Of a stretch of 64,000 nucleotides of DNA, positions 49,705 through 60,870 are shown in pieces. The DNA lies in the NCBI GenBank assembly GCA_905331475.1, contig CAJNYU010000474.1, positions 124,001 through 188,000 on the forward strand, read 5' to 3'. Source of the stretch: Rotaria socialis. Lineage: Eukaryota; Rotifera; Eurotatoria; Philodinida; Philodinidae. Made by a program: the position numbers and the translations under genes. The number at the start of each line of letters is the position of its first letter. The stretch's first letter is position 1. The notes below the pieces were generated by a model. That model saw only the letters and a program-made list of their open reading frames with translations. It was not told the origin of the DNA and did no database searches.

Positions 49705-52700
49705 ATGACAGTCCGCATATGTTCACACCGACGATTATTATTACCAATGCAGAGTGATGTTTTAAACGAACAACAACAATTATCGAACGATACTGATTGT
49801 TCATCTTCGTTGTCAACAACTACTGCAGCAACATTAATTTATTCTGGTTTAAAATTGGTTTGTTATTTAACATTTTCATGGATATTATCTATATTAATAT
49901 CGTTGGTTTTCTTTTTTTCAGCATCCAAAACCACTTCTACCTACAATATCAATGCCCGGCGTGGCAAGTCCATTGTCAATTGTTAAAAAATTATCAATTC
50001 GTATGTTTATTTTATTTGAATAAATAAATTTCAAATGCTCATATGGTTTTTCTGTTTTTTTCTTCTTAAAGCTGATTCACATCTAGATAATACAAATAAT
50101 AATGTTAGACATGCATCATCATCAAATTTAACAACAACAACGACAACAACAACTCCATCATCTATTCGTCTTGTTACCTCAACTGGTAAATCATCACCAC
50201 CAACAAATTTACAATTTCAATTAACTGATAAATCATCGTCATCATCATCATCAACAACAAATGGAGGTTTTTCAACATCAAAAACATATATATTAAATCC
50301 TCAACAGAGCAGTACAACAACAGTAAATAAACAGCAAATACTAACGAATTCTTCATCGTCATCGTCTGTATTAACATTAATACCACCGGGAACAACATCA
50401 CCTAAAATTCAAACATTAAATAGTGTAACAATCTCTTCAACAAATGATATGTCAACATCAACAACTGATAAATTATTATCAACAAATACGAATCAATCGG
50501 TTTTTTTATCGAAAAATCGTGTTACGCTTGTACAACCAATAATAACAAATACAAATTCATCGTCATCATCAACGAATTCGTTGAATAATACTAAACAAAC
50601 GAATAATGTAACACCTAAATTAGTTATTCAACAAAGTACAAATTCATCAACAACGTCTAATAATTTCTGGCAGCAACAACAACCTCAAGCAACTAAAATT
50701 TGTTAGTTTAATTGTATTATTCTTATTGAACAAAAAATTTCCTTTTTGTGTTTTTTAGTTTCGATACCACCGTCTTCTATTCTACCGACAGGTAATTGAT
50801 TTGATTGTTTTATTTTCATATAAATTTAATTCTTAGACAATCTCTACTGTGAAATCGTATCTTTAAATATAGAGTTAACGAAATGATCTATTCGATTTCA
50901 GAATTACTTATTAATTAATGATTTGTTAATCTTAGACGAAAACGAGTTACTATGAAAGAATTAAATATATACGTCATTTAATATTTTAATTGAATATATA
51001 TTTGAATGAAACCACTAGATAGCATATTGTTTTGTTTAATCTTTGACGGTATAGATAAATTTGAAAAGAATGAAATTAACTGTACACTGGAAAAAATATG
51101 AATTTTTCAATCGAATACTAAATATATTGATATCAATATATGTACGATGAGTATAAGTAAAATAATAACTTGAGCTCCAATCATATTGTAATCACTTTCT
51201 TTGACAGTTTCATCATAAATCGTTAAGTTAATATTTATTATTAAGAGATTTTTATATAACTCTTATGATAAGAAAGTTTTTTTTTAAGTATTTAAAATCC
51301 GTTGAAGCCTTCTATAGCAATATGTGTTATTCGCTTCGGTTTTTGTTAAAATCAAACTGGATATAGAAAACAAATTGAATCTTTTCTCGGATGCCTTGAC
51401 GAGGTTAAGTGAAAAATTTTTAATTCATAACTAGAATTGAATCGGAGTTTATACATCTGTATTTTCTTAATGTTCTGTAGTTTTTCGAAGTTTTTATCAA
51501 ACACAACCTGAACAATAAAAAATATTGTTGGAGAAAAAAACAGACAGCTGTAAAAAATATAGTTCGGTTGTTTGTAGTAAAAAGAAACTTCATTGAGTTC
51601 TGAGCCTATGATAAGTCTGAGTGTATTGGTCGAAATTGATTTACTTAATATGTTTGAGAACTTTCAAATCGAGTCCGTATTATGAACTCAGGCGACGGTA
51701 TATTATGAGTAATATTTAGTTTATTCATAATGAGAATTTTAATTTAAATAGTTTTTCTGTTATTGCCATTTTCGAATTACTATTATTATTGAGTTCCAAC
51801 GGATATTTTTAGTTTTTCATGTTTTTAAAAAATATAAAATAAAAATATATTAATATAATTTTTTCTAGCTAAAATGCTTTCGAGACCAGTTCAATTAATA
51901 CCGACTTCACTATCTTCTTCCGAACAGCTTCATCATCAACATCAACATCATCATCCTCATTCGACACATATAACTCATGTAAAAAATGAGAAAAGTGATA
52001 ATTCAAATTCATATCCAATCAGTATGCATTTTGGCCTATCATCTCCGACAACAAATGAAAATCCTATAACACCATTAAATGTTCAAGTTCCACATCAACA
52101 TTCGTATGCAACAAAAAATTTTGATACTTCTGGACATCAAGCTTATATTCATATGCAATTATTACCATCAACATCAAATACAGAATCAATAAATTCCTCT
52201 CAACAATCACTTCAATTTACACTTCCAACAACTCACATATATTCATCGTCACCATCATCTGTTCTCATATCAACAACACAACGTTCAATGGATCATAATA
52301 ATAATCATCAATCGACAACAACAACAATAACAACACCAATTATTCGTGAAATGCAAACCGATGAAAAATTAATTGATTCACCGACAAATAAAAACTGTAA
52401 AAGCAACACATGAAACTAAAATTTATATTTATATTTTTTGTCTTTGTCTTTTTCTAGTTCATCCTAATAAGATTTCAACTAAAAATCGAACACGACTTCC
52501 ATTACAGCCATCAACACAACAAGCTTCATCAACTTTAGCAACAATGCCAACAACAATTACCGCATCATCTTCACCACCAACAACAATACGAACGCCAAAA
52601 AAACATAAATTAATTGAGGAGTAAGTATTCGAATTTGCAAAGAAGAAAATTTTCATTCACAAACTTTTTTGTTATTTATAGTGAACAAATAAATTCTGGT

Positions 52701-54447
52701 GAACCACCTAATAAATTACCTCATTATGAACAGTTAGATTCATCGATAAACATAAAAAAACTTACTAATGCTCGTAATCGTCCAATATCAAAATTTTCTA
52801 TTGAAAATACAACACCAACGACTCCATTGATATCAACGATTAGTGTTGATACAAGTGGAATATCAAAAAAACGTCATTCAACTGAAACATCTAGTCCTAC
52901 AATATCATCACGAAAACGCAGAACAATCACAAAAGTAAATCAAGAAATAATATCAAATGAAAATATTAAGCAAGAACCAATAGCCGATCATTTGAATGGA
53001 TCATCTTCTGATATTATTATTGACCAAATTGATGATGAACTTCTTAGAAGACTTTCGCAAGGTAAAAAATTAAATAAGTTCTTAAATAAAATTGATTTAT
53101 TGTTCTTTAGACTTTGTTTATATTGATAAAAAAACCGGTATTCGTTGGATTGGTACAAAAAGTCGTCCGAAAACGATGAATACACTTGTATCTCGTTTTT
53201 CATGGAAACCTAAAATAAATCATTATGAAAAATATTCAGATATTATTCGAACGAGTATATAAAATTGCTTCTTTTGCTTTATTAATTAAAGGTTTTTTTT
53301 GTCCGTATCTGATTAGATGCTAAAAGAACTGTACCTGTAAAAAGTCTTGAAATTATACAAAAGAAAATAAATCAACCATGGGCATCATGGCACATTGATC
53401 GACTAACAACCTATCTATCTGATCTGGTTAGAAACGTTTTTTAAAAATTTATGTTTAAATGAGATTTTCTATTTTTATTTTAGACACAAGAGGAAGAAAT
53501 AACACAAAATCAATTGTCAGATATGATTCAATCAATAGATATTGATGATGAATCAATACGAACTACAATTGATGATTTAGTACAAGTGAGATAAATAAAG
53601 ACTAAAGATTTCATTCTGTATAACTATAATACAACATCTGAGAGAGATCAAACTGGGATAGGAATATTTCTACCAGTGAAATTTAATCAAGCTAGATCAG
53701 AATTATGATGAAAGGGCAACAGTTAAATGTTTTGTTGCTTTGCCTAAATGACCTTATACATACTATTTATTGAGACAAATTCATAAAATAAATAACAATC
53801 AAGAAGATTTTTAGATTGATGGTGATTAGTCATGTACGAAAAATTCTTTTACACAAGAACAACAGTTCGAGTGGCCGAGATTTATAGAAAAAAAAAATCA
53901 TACAAAGTTTGATATTATCTATGTCTCGTGAGAACTAATCTTCGATTTTTTCCTTAGGAGAAAATATAGAATCGTTATACGTGATAAATACTTTCACTTT
54001 TGTCATGACTGTTACCAAAATAAAAATGTGTTTTTTAAGATTAAAACAAAGAGTTCAATAGTGTTTCCATATATTACATTTTATCTTTAAGCAGGGCACT
54101 AAACGATTCTTATATATCCTACCTATGACTTCGTCAAAAAAAATTCATTACAGGCTACAGTCGTCAAATCATTCTGACACTTGAAAAGTACTATTTCATA
54201 GTGTTATTTGCGAGAATATTCTATTATTATTAGCTCATTGAAATAGATAAATCTATGATAAGTAATGTTCTGTAAATTAAATCAATATTTATTGTTTTAG
54301 GCTAATATCCAACGACATCGCTGTTTTTGTGAACAATTAACACAAATATCCAGTTTACTTGTTAATTTATTTGATCATGGAAATACCTTACGAGATGTTT
54401 GTTCTGTATCGAAAACTTCGACAACAAAACGGACTAAAGAACGATAG
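49705..54447 (+). CDS. SAP130: SAP130-like subunit of the Sin3 histone deacetylase complex
   Basis: Nuclear co-repressor scaffold. Eleven exons: 49705-49857, 49922-50000, 50072-50701, 50759-50791, 51869-52396, 52458-52620, 52682-53061, 53111-53254, 53317-53426, 53484-53585, 54301-54447; all GT-AG; 822 residues from the ATG at 49705, or 808 from the one at 49747. Most of the protein is disordered Ser/Thr/Asn/Gln-rich sequence. The C-terminal 200 residues carry the SAP130 signature: FVYIDKKTGIRWIGTKSRP, then FSWKPKINHYEKYSDI, WHIDRLTTYLSDLTQEEEI and NIQRHRCFCEQLTQISSLLV, a pattern of helices that binds Sin3. A basic SRKRRTITK segment looks like a nuclear localisation signal. Human SAP130 is about 1050 residues. 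Introns 4 (1.1 kb) and 10 (0.7 kb) are without recognisable content. Confidence is high for the C-terminal exons and moderate for the small exon 50759-50791. Confidence 0.85.
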
Positions 54448-55147
54448 CATAAATCTATTTATATAAATATATATACATTTCTTATGAATATTGTTTGTTT
54501 GTTTTTTTCTATAAAATCTCATTGGGATGTACTTGAACATGGCTTCGTTGATGCAATAAGGTTTTCTTCTTCTGCGTACCGGTGGTTGTTTTTGTCTTTT
54601 GTTTATGTGGAAAGAAAACATGAAGAAAAGAAAATGTATGTTTATTTGAAAGTCTGATAAAAAAAATTTCAAATGATGATGATGATGATGATGATTAAAC
54701 ATAGAGAGTGAATTTCATTCCGGAAATTTCGTATTTTCTTTGCTTTTGTTTTCTATTTTCATTGAACAGTTTATCTTTCTTTGATATCACACAGGAATAA
54801 CATAGAAAACACAAACAAATATATGAATATTCTCGCTGTTCTTTTTCTGTATATATATATATACATATATAAATATTATATCTATTTTGACATGGAAAGT
54901 CATTGTGTTTTTTGTTGTTACTTTTTTTTCCTCTTGGTATGATTGAACCCTTTAATATGTGTAACTTTTTTGTGTGTGCAGTGTGTCTTTCATGCGACGA
55001 ATTATTATTGTTTGTATGAAAGAAAACTATGAGAAAAAGAACGCCAATGTGCGTGTTTGTACATATCTATTAAAGAAAGCATAGATACAGATGATATAAG
55101 ACAATTTTTAGATTTGAAATTAACGGCAGAAAAAGACAAAGAGTGGA
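54448..55147. other. Intergenic SAP130-GALK2
   Basis: About 700 bases: T-rich SAP130 3' flank with a GAT trinucleotide run (54675-54695) and an AT run near 54850. The GALK2 promoter should lie at the right end. No other gene seen. Confidence 0.45.
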
Positions 55148-58100
55148 ATGGATACGGTCTCGATAGCTGATGGAATTCCACAAAATCCAAAGTATGTTTT
55201 TACTTTGATTTTGAGGAGTTTACGATCGAGTATTGTTTATTTAAAGTGAAGAAAGATTTAAACAATTAGTTGAAAAGTTTAAAAAAGTCTATAATGGTAT
55301 TCAACCACAATTTCTTTGTCGTGCACCAGGTCGGGTGAATCTTATTGGTAAAATTATTTGAGAAAATCTTGTTTATAAGGTTTTTAATAAAATTGTTTTC
55401 TTTGAGGCGAACATATTGATTATTGTGGTTATTCTGTACTACCAATGGCAATTGATCAAGACATTGTAGCCGTTTTCGCAGCAAGTGATAATAATGAGGT
55501 GGAAATCAGTAATACTGATGAATCATTTCAGTAAGATATCTCGAGTAGATTATTTCACAATGAAATTCTTCATCTTCTTTTGTTTGCTAGAGCGGGTTCA
55601 TTTACTATTGGAAAATTTTCTATTTCATACGAAAAATCTGATTGGTATGAATATTTTAAATGTGGTGTTCAAGGTATTCATGATAAGTTTCCTGATTTTA
55701 ACTTAAAAGGTATCAAAAGAGAGATATTGACGACTAAAATTCTTCTATACTAAAGATAGAAGTTTTTGTTTTTTTCTTTGGAAATTGCTTTTGATAAAAA
55801 AATTTCTATAGGTATGAAAGTATTAATTGATGGAACGATTCCACGTAGCGCTGGTCTTTCATCTTCTTCGGCTCTAGTCGTTTGTGCTGCTTTGACTACG
55901 GCAATTGCTAATGGAATCACTATTGGCAAGGTTTATACGTCGCTTCCATGTTTCTTTCTTCTATGATTATTTTTCATGTCTAGACTGATCTAGCAGAACG
56001 TTGTGCTGAATGCGAAAAATATATTGGCACACAAGGAGGTACTTGTTTTTATGAGATTTTTTTTATAGAAAATTCGCTAATACTGTGTTTTTTTTGAAAG
56101 GTGGAATGGATCAAGCAGCATCTTGTCTTGCACGTAGTGGTTCAGTATGTTTTATTTTATGTTCAATTCGACTTCGATTAGTTTTATCATTTAGGCAATG
56201 CTAATTAGTTTTAATCCATTGAAAATTCAAGATGTAACTTTACCAGTTGGTTGTGCTTTTGTTGTTACACATTCGTTGACTGAACTTAATAAAGCTGCAT
56301 CAGATCATTTTAATATTCGTGTATCTGAATGTCGATTAGCGACACAAGTATTGAAAAGAGACTAATCAATTTTTTCATTGACATCATTTTTGTGTTTTAT
56401 TTCATAGATATTAGCTCACGCGAAAAATCTTGATTGGCGTTCTATTCGTAAACCTTCTGAATTACAAATTGCTCTCGGTTTAACGATAACTGAATTGGAA
56501 AAATTTGCACTTGACACACTTCATAAATTACCTTATACACTTAATGAAATAGCTGATTTATTAAGTGTTACTGTTGATGAATTAATTAGCATTAGTTTAA
56601 AACCGAATGTGAATCGAGGTAAGATAATTTTGTTTTGACCAGAGAGCTCCGCGTGGGACGTCCCATTGAACGGGATCGGACGAACATTTTTAGAAAATTT
56701 TAAGCAGACAAGAACGAATCAAAATCTCTTTCGATATGATTCTCTGATATGCATACTATCGCTATCCATTAAAATTAATTTTGTTGTCTTAGATGGCTTT
56801 TAAATAGGGATGCACCAATTCCAATTCCAATTCTTGACTTAGAATTGGTTGGAGTTGGAATTGATATGGAATTGGTCTGAAATTGGTATAGAATTGGCTC
56901 TAAATGTGTATAACTAACTGAAATTGATGGTAACGTTGATTATTCTTGACTAGTACCCAAGCAGACAAACTTTTTCAAAAACGCGTTTAAACACTCAATC
57001 GGGAACCGCGATTGTGGGTCATTAACGCTCATTAATGAAACGCAAGAAACGCGTTTTTTACGCAGAATTCTCACTTTCCGAACGTGAAAACGAATAAAAA
57101 CCCCAATTCCGAGCGTTTAACCGCACAATTACTCGATAAATTAAAAACCAATTCGTTTAAACGCTCGGAATTGGAGTTTTTACTCGTTTTCACGTTCGGA
57201 AAGTGAGAATTCTGCGTAAAAAACGCGTTTCTTGCGTTTCATTAATGAGCGTTAATGACCCACAATTGCGGTTCCCGATTGAGTGTTTAAACGCGTTTTT
57301 GAAAAAGGTTGCCTGCTTGGGTAAGTGCTTGAATTTGCCAAAAATAAAATAAAGAAAATGGGATGCATAAGGTCTTAAATCTGAAAATCGAGATTTTTAT
57401 GATAAAAGCTCAGGCATGCGATTTTTTCTATATTACTAAGCATTTTACATGCTCCACAGTTAATTACTGCTGTCCAAAGTTGCTTTCTGATTGGTTTCAT
57501 TTTTTGACTGAACCTTGAGGAGCACCCAGGTGGATTTTCGGTAGAAAAAAACGTTGTCGAAAGTATTTAAAATATACATTGTTCGAACCCGTTTTTTTGC
57601 GCTGATTCCAAATATGTTATTAATTGTGCACCGAGTTGTAGCTTCTATCATAAAAATCTCGATTTTCAGATTTAACACCTTACTGTGTCCCATTTTCTTT
57701 ATTTTATTTTTGGGAAATTCAAGCACTTACCCAAGCAGGCAAACTTTACCATCAATTTCAGTTAATTATACACATTTAGAGCCAAATCTATACCGATTTC
57801 AGACCAATTTAAATTCCGACTAATTTTAGGAATTGAATTGGTTGGAATTGGGATTGATACACCCCTACTTTTAAAAGCTTATATTCGTTTTTGTGTACTC
57901 AAAAAAAGTGAGTACACTAGATTCGGTCAGTGTGTCCGTTCCGCTGTTAACACGATAACTTTTGAAAGCCTCATCCAATTGTCATGAAATTTTGTACACA
58001 GAATAATCTCATCAATATCTCAGTCGAGTTCGAAAATGAAAGCAATCCGTCAAGAAATGATTGAGTTATCGAAAAAATTGTCATTTTTGACCAGATCATC

Positions 58101-59156
58101 GTTGAGGAGGGGTACATGGATTTTTTTTCAAAAGACAAATTTTTCTCAGAATTATTCACAACATATATAAATCGACTCAGTTTTTAACGCTGATTCCGAA
58201 TCTGATATTAGTTTTGAACTAAATCGTAGCTTTCTAACGACACCTCTCCTGAAAAACGTCTCAAAATGCACAAAAACTGCATCCGGAAATCAAATTGCCT
58301 AGTTTCTCATGATAATTTTGGTGTTCAGACATTCTAGAATGACTCATGTCCCATGCACTTTTTGCAGTACACATAACTCTCGGATGAAATCCGAAGTTTC
58401 CACATTTATTTAAAAATATTTTTGGTAAATTGAACAACATATACCGAAGATATTTTAAAATATGAGAATAAAATCTGAAAGCGGTCACTTACGTCAATAA
58501 ATACAAATTTAATGGATAGAGATAGTAAGCATATAATAGAATCACATCGAACGAGACTTCGATTCTTTCTTATCTGCTTAAAATTTTCTAAAAATGTACG
58601 TCCCATCTCGTCCATGGGACGTCCCACGCGGAGCTCTGGTTTTGACATCAAATTTTTAATCCTGAAATAATTTAGAACAAAAATTTGAATTATGTAATCG
58701 TATAAAACATGTTCTCAGTGAAGCAAATCGTGTTTTACTTTTTAAACAAGTATGTGATTCGAATACACATGATCGACTTGAAAAACTGGGAGAATTAATG
58801 AATCAAAGTCATAATAGTTGTTCCAAATTATATGAATGTAGTAGCAATGAACTTGATGAACTAACTGATATATGCCGGTATGTATGATTTGATTTGATTT
58901 TTGTGTTTGTTTTACTGAAATATGAGATGAATTTTTGTTTTTTAGACAAAGTGGTGCTCTTGGATCACGTCTTACAGGTGCTGGATGGGGTGGTTGTGCT
59001 GTTTCGCTTGTACGAGAAGAAAATCTTCATACATTTATTACAAGTGTACGCGATAAATTTTACATAAATAGTAAAGATACTAAACGAGCTGTTAAAGCTG
59101 AGCAAAGTATTTTTCCAACATTACCTGGATGTGGAATTTATGTCGCAAGATTATAA
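55148..59156 (+). CDS. GALK2: N-acetylgalactosamine kinase (GALK2), GHMP kinase
   Basis: Cytosolic kinase that phosphorylates GalNAc (and poorly galactose) at C1, feeding amino-sugar salvage. Eleven exons: 55148-55191, 55247-55347, 55407-55530, 55591-55709, 55812-55930, 55984-56038, 56101-56144, 56195-56347, 56408-56618, 58676-58877, 58946-59156; all GT-AG except that exon 5 ends at GTTTAT; 460 residues (human 458). The three GHMP motifs are intact: [20 protein letters not shown] near residues 38-58, the ATP-binding [17 protein letters not shown] near 135, and [16 protein letters not shown] near 395. GMDQAAS with the catalytic Asp lies near 190. CGYSVLP, rather than a GALK1-type GYVLP context, and the overall length favour GALK2. 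Intron 9 (2057 bases) is almost wholly made of nested transposons, yet its splice sites remain good. Confidence 0.95.
56805..57867. mobile_element. Second hAT-type element inserted in the first
   Basis: Begins TAGGGATGCACC and ends in the inverted form (CACCCCTA), flanked by CTTTTAAA at 56797-56804 and 57868-57875, a perfect 8-bp target-site duplication inside the outer element. Its subterminal arms repeat AATTCC/GGAATT words, and the two arms match each other as inverted copies for some 150 bases and more. Terminal sequence and design (TAGGGRTGCA plus a repeated short subterminal word) match the MITE at 33952. Contains the hairpin at 56952. No transposase. Confidence 0.88.
56952..57321. mobile_element. 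Foldback element: near-perfect 180-base arm hairpin
   Basis: From TACCCAAGCAG to CTGCTTGGGTA, 370 bases form an inverted repeat with arms of about 170-180 bases differing at only a few positions and a small AT-rich centre (near 57135-57145). It contains repeated AAACGCG/CGCGTTT words. It lies inside the element starting at 56805, and the sequence TGCCTGCTTGGGTAAGTGC occurs again, inverted, near 57722-57742, at the matching place of the other arm of that element. So it is either a third insertion or an internal duplication that grew into a hairpin. Confidence 0.8.
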
Positions 59157-59442
59157 ACTATGAATACATGAAAGCACATTTTTTTTATTTGTCTGATTTA
59201 TTTGAGTGAAAAGTAATTTTGTTTTTGTTTTTATTTTGTTTCAATTGTTTCTTTTTTGGTAATTATGGGCGATGAGATTTTTTTAACCCTATGATTTGGT
59301 CAATTGTTTAAAAAAAGAACTGCAATTATTGAAAATGTAGGTGCAAGTAAAGACTGTTCAAAACTCACACCCTATTATAGACCATTGATAATACTCAAAA
59401 ATGTTTATAAACATTATCATACTGATAAATGAAAGGGAGGGA
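59157..59442. other. 3' flank of GALK2
   Basis: T-rich region after the stop; no repeat or gene. Confidence 0.4.
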
Positions 59443-59742
59443 TGTCCAGGGACTGAGGATTAGGGATTCCTCATCAGTTCCCCTACAGTTCCTTGCATAC
59501 TAAAGGTAAGAATATGGAATATTCACGATAATTTTTGTACTTACACTCATTTTCACTTGAAAAATTGTGAGAATCAATGATTTCATGCAAAAATTATTTT
59601 TAAAACAGCAATATCGCGACTTTCATGAATGGTGGAACTGTGAGGAAACCGATAGTTGATTCCCATTTCCTCTAGGAATTATCACAGCGACACTGACAAT
59701 TCCTCGACACATTAGGAATTCCTGTTTCTCAGTCCTTGGACA
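59443..59742. repeat. MITE-like inverted-repeat element
   Basis: Ends are inverted copies: left TGTCCAGGGACTGAGGATTA, right read backwards TGTCCAAGGACTGAGAAACA, both running on to GGGATTCCT/GGAATTCCT. Total about 300 bases. No clear target duplication and no coding frame. To its right (59743-59815) lies a further G+C-richer stretch with ATCCGATAGGATCC-type units that may belong to it. Confidence 0.65.
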
Positions 59743-60016
59743 CTGTTGATACCCGATAAGATTCCGACACGAATCCGATAGGATCCCACTATCAGAATCA
59801 TTATCTCCTGGAATGATCAAGCTTGAAAAGTGCGCTACTCAGATGATATAAATGTTACAATGCAAACCAAAATGACATTGATAACGTTTCCTATAACATT
59901 ACGTAATTTACGGATGATTAGTTCTGATTATTGAAAAAACAAAATGAGTGTCAATTAGGTAACTGCGAGGCACTTTTCTCTTTTTGATTGTTCGATAATA
60001 CATGAATTTCGTTTAG

Positions 60017-60431
60017 ATCTCTGATCATAAAGACAAAGAAATTATAAATGGTCAAATCAACGTTTTATTAAACTCGATGACTGAAAAATTTCACGAAGCA
60101 ACAAATAAGCTTAAGTCGGAAATAAAAGATAATAAAATAACAAAAAAACATCTTACTCGAGTAAAACAAGAAGCTCAATCTCAAAAAGAGGAAATTGATG
60201 AGCAACGGATAAAAACAGAAACAAAAAGAAGAAAAACTTATCCAACAAGCTGAAGAAATTCTCGCACGAGAACAAAAGTTTATTGCTCAATCTGAACAAA
60301 TAAAACATCTGATCGATAATATTGACGATGTAGAACAAAAGAATCTGATGCATGAAACAAAGCAATGGAAGATAGTTCAAGCAGTCATGATCACAACAAC
60401 GATTACTGTTATGTTAAATTTTCTTTATTAA
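60017..60431 (+). pseudogene. Frameshifted C-terminal fragment of a tail-anchored coiled-coil protein
   Basis: After an acceptor-like TTTCGTTTAG (60007-60016) the frame reads ISDHKDKEIINGQINVLL and on through a Lys/Glu-rich coiled coil (LKSEIKDNKITKKHLTRVKQ, then EAQSQKEEIDEQRIKTETK), then hits a stop near 60258. In another frame the same coiled coil continues from about 60222 as EEKLIQQAEEILAREQKF and ends in a hydrophobic tail AVMITTTITVMLNFLY with TAA at 60429-60431. The change of frame in an A-rich run indicates an indel. A C-terminal membrane anchor after a coiled coil resembles the end of AIG1/GIMAP-type GTPases, but no GTPase domain is seen upstream, so this is a weak guess. Followed by AATAAA motifs near 60499. 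Confidence 0.5.
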
Positions 60432-60618
60432 TGAAAGTTGTTGTCAATGCGTTTCTGAAACAAAATTGTTTTTTCATGTAACTGTCTATTGTATAAATAA
60501 AATAAAATGATTATATTCAGATCTTTATTTTATATCGAAAGAGAAACACTGAGTTCTTTGCTATAAAAATCTGTTTCATGTATGCTTCTCAGTTTTTGGG
60601 TACTATTCAACACTCCTC

Positions 60619-60870
60619 TACCCAGGTGATAGAATCTTGCTGTAAGATCTTGTAAGATGCTTGCACGATTTCGTCAGATCTAGTAAGATTCTTATAAGAA
60701 CTCTTCAGATTTTCCGAGAAACATAAAGCGTGATTCATGGTGTAAGAGCCTATAGTAAGATTTTCATCAGATTTCGTAAGATTCTTGTATGATTTTTATA
60801 CGATGACACAGACTTTATGATCTTATTGTAAGATTTTTGTCAGATTTCATAAGATTGATGGACCTGGGTA
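60619..60870. repeat. Interspersed repeat, AAGATC-rich type, with TACCCAGGT termini
   Basis: Begins TACCCAGGTGAT and ends GACCTGGGTA, an inverted pair. Between them are roughly a dozen degenerate copies of GTAAGATTTT/AAGATCTT words. About 250 bases, no coding capacity. Same family as 63664 and the right block of 20582. Confidence 0.7.

Larger units (their letters stand above)
56640..58638. mobile_element. Non-autonomous hAT-like transposon in GALK2 intron 9 (outer element)
   Basis: Two-kilobase element starting CAGAGAGCTCCGCGTGGGA and ending in its inverted copy (TCCCACGCGGAGCTCTG), with inverted similarity continuing for about 150 bases at both ends. It is flanked by GTTTTGAC at 56632-56639 and 58639-58646, a perfect 8-bp target-site duplication. 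CAGAG termini with 8-bp duplications are hAT-like. No transposase frame is present in the parts belonging to this element (56640-56796 and 57876-58638). It is interrupted by a second transposon at 56805. Confidence 0.88.

Noticed and set aside
57460-58651. Several frames within the nested transposons
   Set aside because: No transposase catalytic pattern, and they cross element borders. Treated as non-coding interior of non-autonomous elements.
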